From Lentimonas sp. CC4 (GTDB lineage Bacteria > Verrucomicrobiota > Verrucomicrobiia > Opitutales > Coraliomargaritaceae), in the NCBI RefSeq assembly GCF_902728235.1, contig NZ_CACVBO010000001.1, forward strand, positions 3,868,001-3,932,000: 64,000 nt of DNA, read 5' to 3'. A program made the position numbers and the translations under genes. Below, piece after piece: positions 54,938 through 64,000 of the stretch (its first letter is position 1; the number at the start of each line of letters is the position of its first letter). The notes under the pieces were generated by a model. That model did no database searches. It was not told the DNA's origin and was given only the letters and a program-made list of their open reading frames with translations.

Positions 54938-55791
54938 GTGAGCATAAAATAGCGCTCGCGCGCGCATTCATCGGATCACACCCAGAAGCTGCGGCTGAAA
55001 TACTGGAGCAGCAAAGCACGCAAGAGGTCGCCGACTTCTTACAACAAATGCCACCGCACGACGCGGCGCAAGTGCTTCGAAAAATGCTGAGTAAGCGTGC
55101 GGCAGAGATCTGCATAAAACTGCCCTTTGAGGCAGGCATTGGAATGCTACGTCACCTCCCCGTCACGGATATCGGCAGCATCCTCCGCTGCCTGACCAAT
55201 AAACGAAGAGAGCGTTTCATCGCAGAACTCCCAGTGAAAACACGGGTTAGCTGCATTCTAATGCTCAGCTATGCGGAAGATATGGTCGGCGCCCACATCA
55301 ACCACTCCGTCATCGTCGTGCCGTATGATGCCAATGCCGAAGAGGCACTTCGCATAGTCAAAGCAACCAAGGAGGACGCACCTTCCAAATTCGTTTTCGT
55401 GATCGACCGAGAGCGAAAATTGGTCGGCCAGTTTAACTTGGTCGAGTTACTACGCTGCCCCAATGAATTCCCCATCGCATCACTGCTAAATAGCACCTGC
55501 AAAACAATCCAAGGGCGCATGAACATCCGCCAAGCCGCCACACACTCGATCTGGAAGCAACACGAACAGATCGCCGTGCTCAACCGCAATGAAGAATTTA
55601 TCGGCGTGCTACGCCATGCCGATTTGCGCAGTGCCATCGAATTGCTCAACGAGCAAACCACCCAAGCCGAGCAACCCGAGCTCATGGCTGGTATCGCCCA
55701 AGGCTACGGCCGCTCCTTGCTCGCACTTTTCCTATCGATGAAAGAGTTTGTCGCATCCGATCTACAGACATTGAAAGGCTCTGAAAAATGA
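54934..55791 (+). CDS. Soluble MgtE N-domain/CBS protein
   Basis: Encodes 285 residues. The first 120 residues match the superhelical MgtE N domain (EILEQQSTQEVADFLQQMP, AAQVLRKM), and 130-250 resemble a CBS pair (SVIVVPYDANAEEALRIV). There is no membrane domain. It overlaps both neighbours by 4 bases, directly before the full-length mgtE. It may be a regulatory subunit sensing Mg2+ or nucleotide for the adjacent channel. Confidence 0.82.
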   Translation: MSEHKIALARAFIGSHPEAAAEILEQQSTQEVADFLQQMPPHDAAQVLRKMLSKRAAEICIKLPFEAGIGMLRHLPVTDIGSILRCLTNKRRERFIAELPVKTRVSCILMLSYAEDMVGAHINHSVIVVPYDANAEEALRIVKATKEDAPSKFVFVIDRERKLVGQFNLVELLRCPNEFPIASLLNSTCKTIQGRMNIRQAATHSIWKQHEQIAVLNRNEEFIGVLRHADLRSAIELLNEQTTQAEQPELMAGIAQGYGRSLLALFLSMKEFVASDLQTLKGSEK

Positions 55792-57113
55792 CTGAGACCA
55801 CGACCGCTCCCTCACGTCATATCGACGAGCTCAACAAAGCCTTCATCGTCAATTTCCCAAACGATGCGGCACGCCATATTGCAACGATGCCTGCAAGCGA
55901 AGCGGCCATCGCGCTCGTCGACCTGCCCAATCATGCCTTGGTGCCACTCTTTGAAAAATTGAGCCATGGCATCGCCGATGCGATTTTGCTACAACTGCCT
56001 GAGAGTCAATCCGCGGCCCTGCTCAGTTTAATGGAGATCGGCAGCGCATCCGCACTCCTCGGTCGCCTCGAGCCCTCGGATCGCGAGCGCTACCTCGCCC
56101 TGATGGATGTCAATGTCACCAAGGAGCTGAAGGATCTACTGGAGTATCCAGATGACTGCGCAGGACGCCTGATGCAGACCAATATCATCGCATTCGATGA
56201 GCAGGTCACCGTCGATCAAGCCATTGCTCAGATCAAACAACAAAAGATCGAAGCCCTGCATCATCTCTATTTACTCGACGATGCGATGCGACTCACCGGC
56301 CAAGTCGACATTCAACGCATCGCACTCGCCGACGGAAGCCGGAAGCTAAAATCACTCGCGCTCCCGATCAAAGTCTGGGTCAGCGCCCTTGATCCGAAAG
56401 ACGAAGCCATTGACAAGCTCAACAAGCACCGCCTCGACTCACTCCCGGTCGTGGATATTGATTTCAAACTCGTCGGCACGATCGAAGGTCAAAGCATGAT
56501 TGATGCCCTGCGCGAGGATCTCGTCACCAACATGCAAACCATGGTCGGTGTGAGCAAAGAAGAGCGCGCACTTTCCAGCAGTTGGTTCGCCGTTAAGAAG
56601 CGGCTCCCCTGGCTGCAGATCAACCTGCTCACCGCCTTCCTCGCTGCCGCCGTCGTCGGGATGTTCGAAGACACCATCGCCAAATATACTGCTCTGGCGA
56701 TTCTACTGCCCATCGCGGCCGGACAATCCGGCAACACCGGTGCTCAAGCCCTCGCCGTCACGATGCGCGGCCTCACCTTGCGCGAGATCACGGTGCGCCA
56801 TTGGTTACGCGTTACGATCAAAGAAATCAGTGCTGGAATGATCAACGGTGTCGTCACCGCAATCACCTGCGGGCTCGGTGTGCTCGTCTGGAGTCGCAGC
56901 ACCGGCCTGGCCCTGATCATCGCACTCGCCATGATCACTTCGATGACGATTGCCGCCGCCGCGGGCGCACTCGTGCCGATCATCCTTAAAAAGGTAGGGC
57001 AAGATCCCGCGCTCTCCTCTTCGATCATCTTAACGACCGTCACAGACATCGCCGGCTTTATGTCATTCCTCGGCATCGCCACCGCACTGTCAGGCATGCT
57101 CGAAGTGGGCTAG
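55788..57113 (+). CDS. mgtE: Magnesium transporter MgtE
   Basis: Encodes 441 residues: MgtE N domain (about 15-125), CBS pair (135-260), plug helix and five membrane helices (290-441). The pore motif GQSGNTGAQALAVTMRGL is intact. MgtE is a Mg2+ channel gated by cytosolic Mg2+ through its N and CBS domains. It is the last gene of the operon and follows a soluble N/CBS paralogue. Confidence 0.94.
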   Translation: MTETTTAPSRHIDELNKAFIVNFPNDAARHIATMPASEAAIALVDLPNHALVPLFEKLSHGIADAILLQLPESQSAALLSLMEIGSASALLGRLEPSDRERYLALMDVNVTKELKDLLEYPDDCAGRLMQTNIIAFDEQVTVDQAIAQIKQQKIEALHHLYLLDDAMRLTGQVDIQRIALADGSRKLKSLALPIKVWVSALDPKDEAIDKLNKHRLDSLPVVDIDFKLVGTIEGQSMIDALREDLVTNMQTMVGVSKEERALSSSWFAVKKRLPWLQINLLTAFLAAAVVGMFEDTIAKYTALAILLPIAAGQSGNTGAQALAVTMRGLTLREITVRHWLRVTIKEISAGMINGVVTAITCGLGVLVWSRSTGLALIIALAMITSMTIAAAAGALVPIILKKVGQDPALSSSIILTTVTDIAGFMSFLGIATALSGMLEVG

Positions 57114-57151
57114 AAGACTGTCTCACAAATAGAAATAGAACGATTTCCGAC

Positions 57152-57253
57152 CTCATAATCTTACTCATAATCTCAATCCTCTGAACAGGTCCGTGGGGCC
57201 TTCTATTTCAACGTTTAGATTATGATTACGATAAAGAGTAAGATTAAGAGCGT
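57152..57253. repeat. Period-7 inverted repeat (family II), CATAATC/GATTAAG words
   Basis: The left arm 57152-57182 (CATAATC, TTACTCA, TAATCTC, AATCCTC) and the right arm 57217-57253 (GATTATG, ATTACGA, TAAAGAG, TAAGATT) are inverted. It shares centre and right flank with 42607-42711. It lies where the C-terminal coding end of the relE remnant should be. Confidence 0.65.
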
Positions 57254-57289
57254 AGCAGCCAGGCAACCAATTCACTCGAGTTGCAGATA

Positions 57290-57703
57290 TTTTGAGACAG
57301 AAGGCTAATCGATAATCACCGACTCGTATTCTGTAAGAACAATCTGAACCGACGAGCTTTCGATACCCTTCTGGTCTTGGGTTCTGTTCCAAACCTTCAA
57401 CCTTAATAAATGAGTTGAACCACGAATGGACACGAATCAACACGAATGAAAATCTATAAACACTTCATATTCAAAGCATCTCCCCTCGAATACCTCAGAG
57501 CTTCATTAAATTTAAACTTCGCCATATTGGCGACTCATCAGATTCGTGTAAATTAGTGTGCATTCGTGGTTTCTAAAATTGAACCTAAGTCTACTGCCGT
57601 ATTTAGGTTCAATCGCTGCGATAATGCTAAGGACTCTGCCCTTATCGATTCGACGTAAATCCTTCTCCGCCGACCGCTTCAGTCGGACGCTATAGGAGCC
57701 CAT
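57290..57703 (-). pseudogene. relE-type toxin gene split by a 207-bp insertion
   Basis: The ATG at 57703 opens a RelE N-terminus (SYSVRLKRSAEKDLRRIDKG then VLSIIAAIE), which stops matching at 57608. The frame resumes after the insertion with EGLEQNPRPEG, YRKLVG and YRIRVGDYRLAF up to about 57300. Removing 57401-57607 and one TTCAA copy restores AAIEGLEQNPRPEG, the normal RelE sequence, in frame. The C-terminal strand (usually VxxVxxRRxVYR) is not found and the family II repeat lies there. The gene is dead. Confidence 0.8.
57401..57607. mobile_element. Family I element inserted in relE, 207 bp, 5-bp TTCAA duplication
   Basis: TTCAA at 57396-57400 and 57608-57612 flank the element. The left arm has CACGAAT three times at 57421, 57431 and 57441. 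The right arm has ATTCGTG, ATTAGTG and ATTCGTG at 57542, 57552 and 57562. The outer ends match the 7978-8183 copy: 17 of 21 bases on the left (ending TGAGTTGAACC) and 14 of 17 on the right (CTACTGCCGTATTTAGG). The right end also forms a small hairpin (AACCTAAGTC...TATTTAGGTT). No coding capacity, so it would need a transposase or nuclease in trans. Confidence 0.75.
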
Positions 57704-57848
57704 CCCCTTGCAGCTTCTGTTTAACTTCTCCAAGGGAAACAGACGGTTCGTCACGACGCTCAGCAATCACTGCCAAATCCTGAAGATCTTCAAGGTCGAG
57801 GTAGTCCTTAACTGTGCGCTCTCGAATCAATCGCAAAAGCGTTCCAGT
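57690..57848 (-). pseudogene. C-terminal remnant of a RelB-type antitoxin
   Basis: An open frame without a good start reads RERTVKDYLDLEDLQDLAVI and then AERRDEPSVSLGEVKQKL to a TAG at 57690, overlapping the relE start. This is the normal antitoxin C-terminus and the normal overlap with the toxin. The antitoxin DNA-binding N-terminus is absent in this frame, so the locus lost both partners. Confidence 0.6.
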
Positions 57849-58017
57849 TTATCTCAGCTTCACTCCAAAAGTCCTGCGGTAGGATCGAGTTCTTACGCTG
57901 GATTTGAGCAGGCGTCGCTTTGCCAGATTGCACAGCAAGTTGATCTTCGCGGCGAGCCTGAATGCGGGCGCTTACGAAGTCCTTGTCAAAATCTTTAGCT
58001 GTGGCGAGAGGCGACAT
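57808..58017 (-). CDS. Small hypothetical protein (69 aa)
   Basis: A frame of 69 residues (MSPLATAKDFDKDFVSARIQ..., ending NAFAIDSRAHS) overlaps the antitoxin remnant in another frame. No family was recognised. It may be a genuine small gene, or the displaced N-terminal part of a frameshifted one. Confidence 0.35.
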   Translation of the reverse strand: MSPLATAKDFDKDFVSARIQARREDQLAVQSGKATPAQIQRKNSILPQDFWSEAEINWNAFAIDSRAHS

Positions 58018-58489
58018 ATCCCATAATAGAATGAAATTTCATTCTTTCGTCAAGGTTGAGCTTGTGTGCTGCAAGGAGTGGGAGAATGACCAAAGGGACT
58101 ATACCGTTGCGCATCAAGCATTGTAATTTTCAATGAACAGCGTGGTCGCAGCGCCCCTCTTCCGGATTTTGGGGTCTGAAGTGCAAGCGTCTTCCTTCAG
58201 GCGGTCGCCACCCGCTGGGAGGAAATGATATCGATTGCCGTATCGGTCGAGCACCTGAAGGAATACGACTACACTTTTCACGCTTCACCACTCTGATGGG
58301 TTCGAACCAGACGGATTCCCTCTATTTTTGAGTTCAATGCGATCGTTAAGCGCCAATATGCGGCTCCGCACAGCGACTCTGGAACAATCGTCGAATAAGC
58401 TGCCCCTAGCGAAGGTGCCCGAAAAGGCTTGAAGCCAGCGGTTTGCGCGGCAAATTACTCCGCTTTTCCAAATTTACGCAGATTTTAAT
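58018..58489. other. Intergenic region upstream of leuB
   Basis: No intact gene. GCGCATCAAGCATTGTAATT near 58107 is similar to a sequence near 25568. A 22-residue frame at about 58227 has a good GGAGG but is too short to assign. The TTAAGCG/CTCTGG block lies at 58341-58396, about 100 bases before leuB. Confidence 0.5.
58341..58396. repeat. Second copy of the TTAAGCG/CTCTGG block
   Basis: GATCGTTAAGCGCC, then CCGCACAGCGACTCTGG and ACAATCGTCGAA, aligns with 52420-52485 but with fewer TTAAGCG units. Confidence 0.5.
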
Positions 58490-59590
58490 ATGAAAACACT
58501 CAAATTCGCAGTTCTCCCCGGTGATGGTATCGGCCCTGAAGTCATGGAAGTCGCTCTCGACGTCCTTAAAGCCACTGGCGACAAGTTCGGCTTCGCGCTC
58601 GATTACGCACAAGCCGACATCGGCGGTATCGCGATTGATAACCAAGGCGTTGCCTTCCCAGACAGCACCAAAACAATCTGCGAAAACTCGGAAGCCATCT
58701 TGTTCGGCTCCGTGGGTGGACCAAAGTGGGAAAGCCTCCCACCCAAAGAGCAGCCAGAGCGCGCGGCCCTCCTACCGATCCGCAAGGCTTTCTCGCTCTA
58801 CGCGAACGTTCGTCCAGGTCTCCTTTACCCGCAATTGACCGAAGCGTCGCCGCTCAAGGACAATCGTATCCCGAACGGCATCGACATCGTCTGCATCCGC
58901 GAACTCACCGGTGGCATCTACTTCGGTCAGCCGAAGTCAACCACCACGCTTGAAAACGGCGAAGAGCAAGCGATCGACACTATGGTTTACAAGACCAGCG
59001 AGATTGAGCGCATCGCTCAGGTTGCAATCGACACTGCCAAAGCACGCGGCGGTAGCGTCTGCTCCGTCGATAAGGCCAACGTCCTCGAGACGTCTGTCCT
59101 CTGGCGCAAAGTGGTCACTGAATATTTCGCGAAGAATGCTCCAGAGATCAAGCTGAGCCACATGTATGTCGACAACGCTGCGATGCAGCTCGCTCGCGAC
59201 CCGAATCAATTCGACGTGCTCTTCACTGAAAACATGTTCGGCGACATTCTTTCCGACGAAATGGGTGTCATCTGTGGCTCCCTCGGCATGCTGGCATCTG
59301 CCAGCCTCGGCGCAGAGAAGAACAGCCTCGGCTTCCCGTTCGGCTTGTATGAGCCATCTGGCGGCACCGCACCTGACATCGCAGGTCAAGGCATCGCCAA
59401 CCCTTGCGCACAGATTCTTTCCGGCGCAATGATGCTCCGCTACAGCTTCGGCGAAAACGAAGCCGCAGCCGCAATCGAAGCCGCAGTCGAGAAAGCCGTC
59501 ACAGGTGGCACTCGCACCGGCGACATCGCCTTCGGCCTCGACTCCGTAGGCACCAAAGAAATGGCCGCTGCGGTGCTTGCAAATCTGTAA
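58490..59590 (+). CDS. leuB: 3-isopropylmalate dehydrogenase
   Basis: Encodes 366 residues. VLPGDGIGPEVMEVAL is the N-terminal signature, ELTGGIYFGQPK the substrate loop, and NMFGDILSDEMGVICGSLGMLASASLG the metal and NAD region. It oxidises and decarboxylates 3-isopropylmalate in leucine synthesis. No other leu gene is in the window. A GxxExxY gene inside a repeat follows 25 bases later. Confidence 0.96.
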   Translation: MKTLKFAVLPGDGIGPEVMEVALDVLKATGDKFGFALDYAQADIGGIAIDNQGVAFPDSTKTICENSEAILFGSVGGPKWESLPPKEQPERAALLPIRKAFSLYANVRPGLLYPQLTEASPLKDNRIPNGIDIVCIRELTGGIYFGQPKSTTTLENGEEQAIDTMVYKTSEIERIAQVAIDTAKARGGSVCSVDKANVLETSVLWRKVVTEYFAKNAPEIKLSHMYVDNAAMQLARDPNQFDVLFTENMFGDILSDEMGVICGSLGMLASASLGAEKNSLGFPFGLYEPSGGTAPDIAGQGIANPCAQILSGAMMLRYSFGENEAAAAIEAAVEKAVTGGTRTGDIAFGLDSVGTKEMAAAVLANL

Positions 59591-59610
59591 ACAGAAAATC
59601 CAAGAGGAAC

Positions 59611-60046
59611 CGCGAATGGACGCGAATACACGCGAATTTAATGGGCCGAATGCCAAAGAGGTCTATGAAATTATGGGATGTGCCTTTGAGGTGCTGAATG
59701 AATTAGGCAGTGGATTAGTCGAGAAACCATATGAAAATTCAATGACTGTTGAATTTGAACTCAGGGAAATTCCGTTTGTTCAGCAAAAACGGTTCCCTGT
59801 TCTCTATAAAACAGTCAACGTGGGTGACTACATCCCAGATCTCATCGCGTTCGCGAAAGTGATTATTGATACCAAAGTCATCGATAAAATTACCAACATC
59901 GAACGAGCCCAGATGCTCAACTATTTGAAAATCACTGGTCTAAAAACTGGCTTAATCATCAACTTCAGACGCCCTAAGCTAGAATGGGAACGTATCGTTC
60001 TCGAAAACCATTCATCCTAATTCGCGTATATTCGCGCCCATTCGCG
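59611..60046. mobile_element. Family I arms enclosing a GxxExxY gene
   Basis: The left arm has CGCGAAT three times at 59611, 59621 and 59631. The right arm has ATTCGCG three times at 60020, 60030 and 60040. All spacers are three bases. The left arm is preceded by GAGGAACC and the right followed by GGTTCC, matching the (T)TGAACC/GGTT setting of the other copies. The enclosed gene begins inside the left arm and ends at the right arm. No flanking duplication was identified. Confidence 0.55.
59616..60020 (+). CDS. GxxExxY protein (PD-(D/E)XK nuclease-like family)
   Basis: Encodes 134 residues. The naming motif is present as GLVEKPY, preceded by AFEVLNELGSG. The later segment YIPDLIAFAKVIIDTKVID has the layout of a PD-(D/E)XK core (Asp, then D-x-K), and LNYLKITGLKTGLIINFRRPKL is the conserved C-terminus of the family. 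Biochemical function is unknown for the family. The ATG at 59616 lies between the first and second heptamers of the left arm, so the first eight residues (MDANTREF) are encoded by the repeat. The TAA stop shares its last base with the first right-arm heptamer. An upstream TTG at 59577 inside leuB is rejected. Confidence 0.85.
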   Translation: MDANTREFNGPNAKEVYEIMGCAFEVLNELGSGLVEKPYENSMTVEFELREIPFVQQKRFPVLYKTVNVGDYIPDLIAFAKVIIDTKVIDKITNIERAQMLNYLKITGLKTGLIINFRRPKLEWERIVLENHSS

Positions 60047-60075
60047 GTTCCAAACTCCCCGCACATCCTTTCATC

Positions 60076-62889
<2,814 letters not shown>

Positions 62890-62910
62890 GTAAGACATCT
62901 ACCATTACAC

Positions 62911-62943
62911 AAAAGGCTCACCATGCACGGTGAGCCTTTTTTT
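62911..62943 (+). terminator. Intrinsic terminator after alaS
   Basis: AAAAGGCTCACC pairs with GGTGAGCCTTTT around a short loop, followed by further T. Confidence 0.92.
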
Positions 62944-62997
62944 GTCCTAATTTCCAAGGGCATACTGACAGAATGCCAGCCGTTCACGATCTGTAAC

Positions 62998-63025
62998 TGA
63001 ACCTAAGTCTACTTCCGAATTTAGG
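62998..63025. repeat. Solo copy of the family I right-end hairpin
   Basis: This 28-base block matches the right end of the relE insertion (57580-57607) at all but two positions; both read TGAACCTAAGTCTACT at the left and ATTTAGG at the right. No heptamer arms were found next to it, so it is either a decayed element or an independent small hairpin. Confidence 0.55.
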
Positions 63026-63206
63026 ATAAACTAAACTGAATATTTTTGCTCATCCGAATGAACAAAAAGCATAAAATATAAAATCACCTGCCAAAAAAGA
63101 TGCACATTTGAGCTCAAACAGAGACGATCCTCGAATCAAACTTGTAAATTGGTTGCTAATACAGACCTAAAGAGACAGCTGGCATTCTCCCTGCTATTCG
63201 CAACAC

Positions 63207-63512
63207 ATGTTTGATAACGCAGATCTGAAAGAGCTCACAGAGCAAGGCTTCATAGGCGCTATTGCCTCCAATACAAACGGCAATATAATCGAAGCAACCA
63301 GCGACGACCTTGAAGTGTTTGGTAGTATATTAGGCTACATCACACAGGTCGCGGACATGATCGGCGAGCCATTCGGCATGGACTCGATCGAAGAAGTTCA
63401 CCTGAGCAGCTCAAAAACACACGCGGTCTGCATTCCTCAAGAAGATGGCAACCTCGGGGTGCTCTGCGACAACCGAGCCAACGTAGAAGATATCCTAGGA
63501 CAACTCCTGTAA
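63207..63512 (+). CDS. Roadblock/LC7-like protein
   Basis: Encodes 101 residues. The alternation GFIGAIASNTNGNIIEAT, a helix, then HAVCIPQEDGNLGVLCDN fits the Roadblock/LC7 alpha-beta fold, which forms dimers that regulate small GTPases (MglA-type) in bacteria. No MglA or GTPase gene is visible before the window ends. It is followed after 16 bases by another protein of similar layout. Confidence 0.6.
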   Translation: MFDNADLKELTEQGFIGAIASNTNGNIIEATSDDLEVFGSILGYITQVADMIGEPFGMDSIEEVHLSSSKTHAVCIPQEDGNLGVLCDNRANVEDILGQLL

Positions 63513-63528
63513 CCATTATTTGAATACC

Positions 63529-64000
63529 ATGTTAACAAAGATAATCAAAAATGTGCTAGAACTCCCGGGAGTCGACGGGGCATGTATCTTAGATAAAAAA
63601 GGAAACTTACTCCACAACGCTCTACCGGACTTCTTCCTCGACGACTTCTTAGATGACCTCTCCAGACGAGTTGCTGCACTCTACGAAGCGGTCGATGAAA
63701 ACTATGTGCCTTGTGACGACTACTTGCTGAAATTCCCGCAAAAATATATCCAGCTACGTCGTAGCCGTAACGTATATTTACTCGTCTGCGTCGACCCTGC
63801 GGTTAACTTAGTCTCGCTGCGCATGGTCACCAACATGGTCCTTAAGCATATTACGCCCAAGGCACTTGGGCAGTTACGTGCTGCGCTAGCTGAAGCAGCC
63901 GAGATGGAACCCAGCACACCCGCGGAACCTAGCCCGACACCAGAAACGCCTAAAGCACCAGCGACTGCGCCTGAACCAGTTGCTGCAGCTCCTGAACCGG
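63529..64000 (+). CDS. Roadblock-like protein with Pro/Ala-rich tail (3' truncated by window)
   Basis: An ATG at 63529 opens a frame that is still open at the window end (157 codons). The first 100 residues (NVLELPGVDGACILDKKGNLL ... RNVYLLVCVDPAVNL) resemble Roadblock/LC7, starting with the typical GVDGACILDKKG. From about residue 125 it becomes rich in Pro, Ala, Thr and Glu, as in a flexible linker to a further domain outside the window. It is probably co-transcribed with the preceding gene. Confidence 0.6.
   Translation, partial: MLTKIIKNVLELPGVDGACILDKKGNLLHNALPDFFLDDFLDDLSRRVAALYEAVDENYVPCDDYLLKFPQKYIQLRRSRNVYLLVCVDPAVNLVSLRMVTNMVLKHITPKALGQLRAALAEAAEMEPSTPAEPSPTPETPKAPATAPEPVAAAPEP

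Noticed and set aside
57165-57443. 92-residue minus-strand frame read as an intact toxin
   Set aside because: Only the middle part matches RelE; both ends are translated repeat sequence, so it is a fragment of a split gene.
58290-58330. Possible tRNA T-arm (GGGTTCGAACC)
   Set aside because: No acceptor stem, anticodon arm or D-arm could be built around it.
58937-59656. 239-residue open frame on the minus strand
   Set aside because: It is a shadow of leuB; the sense protein is unmistakable.

Overview
The window looks like chromosomal DNA of a marine Verrucomicrobiota, most likely class Opitutae (Coraliomargarita/Puniceicoccales type). The pointers are four sulfatase genes or remnants, xylan-type glycoside hydrolases, a DUF11 OmcB-like envelope protein typical of the PVC superphylum, a Bacteroidota-like three-gene succinate dehydrogenase, a GxxExxY protein, and a general lack of strong Shine-Dalgarno sequences. 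This is inference from gene content. No rRNA is present to settle it.

Layout. 1-2.9 kb: end of an unknown gene, then on the minus strand an ExbB-ExbD-TonB energy-transduction operon followed by a MarR regulator. 3.0-9.9 kb: PfkB-type kinase and thymidylate kinase, an RRM protein, an ABC exporter, HPr, a TetR regulator and a TPR protein. 10.5 kb: tRNA-Arg(CCG). 10.9-14.7 kb: porin, FMN-binding protein, PepSY membrane protein and ApbE, read as an extracytoplasmic flavin redox module. 14.7-25.5 kb: a polysaccharide locus with two divergent arms: GH10 xylanase, sulfatase-esterase fusion and GPH sugar transporter on minus; clan-A glycosidase and two sulfatases on plus. It probably degrades a sulfated, acylated xylan-like glycan. 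25.7-32.3 kb: two ExbD genes, the OmcB-like protein and sdhCAB, all minus. 32.7-44.9 kb: housekeeping genes (pyrG, trpC, rsmA, glutamate-type symporter, ridA, rhomboid, MBL hydrolase, 3'-5' exonuclease, EamA, DEAD-box helicase). 45-52.2 kb: accessory region with a sulfatase remnant, a 1157-residue GH9-like multidomain protein, a helicase remnant and small hypothetical genes. 52.6-57.1 kb: a magnesium operon (CNNM-CBS, MscS-like, MgtE-N/CBS, MgtE). 57.1-58.0 kb: a dead RelBE-type locus. 58.5-64 kb: leuB, GxxExxY protein, alaS and two Roadblock-like proteins, the last cut by the window end.

The most unusual content is in the spaces between genes. Two families of short-word repeats recur. Family I has arms made of three heptamers spaced by exactly three bases (period 10), inverted around a centre. 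Two copies have matching outer ends, are 206 and 207 bp long, and carry 5-bp flanking duplications; one of them splits a relE toxin gene so cleanly that removing it restores the reading frame. The heptamer differs from copy to copy while the scaffold stays. A third copy encloses a GxxExxY gene whose start codon lies in the left arm and whose stop codon abuts the right arm. Family II has period 7 and occurs as imperfect hairpins and as pyrimidine-rich arrays directly in front of start codons (exbD twice, TPR gene, apbE, rsmA, gltP-like, ridA), again with a different heptamer at each site. I regard these as the best candidate for an undescribed system in this window.
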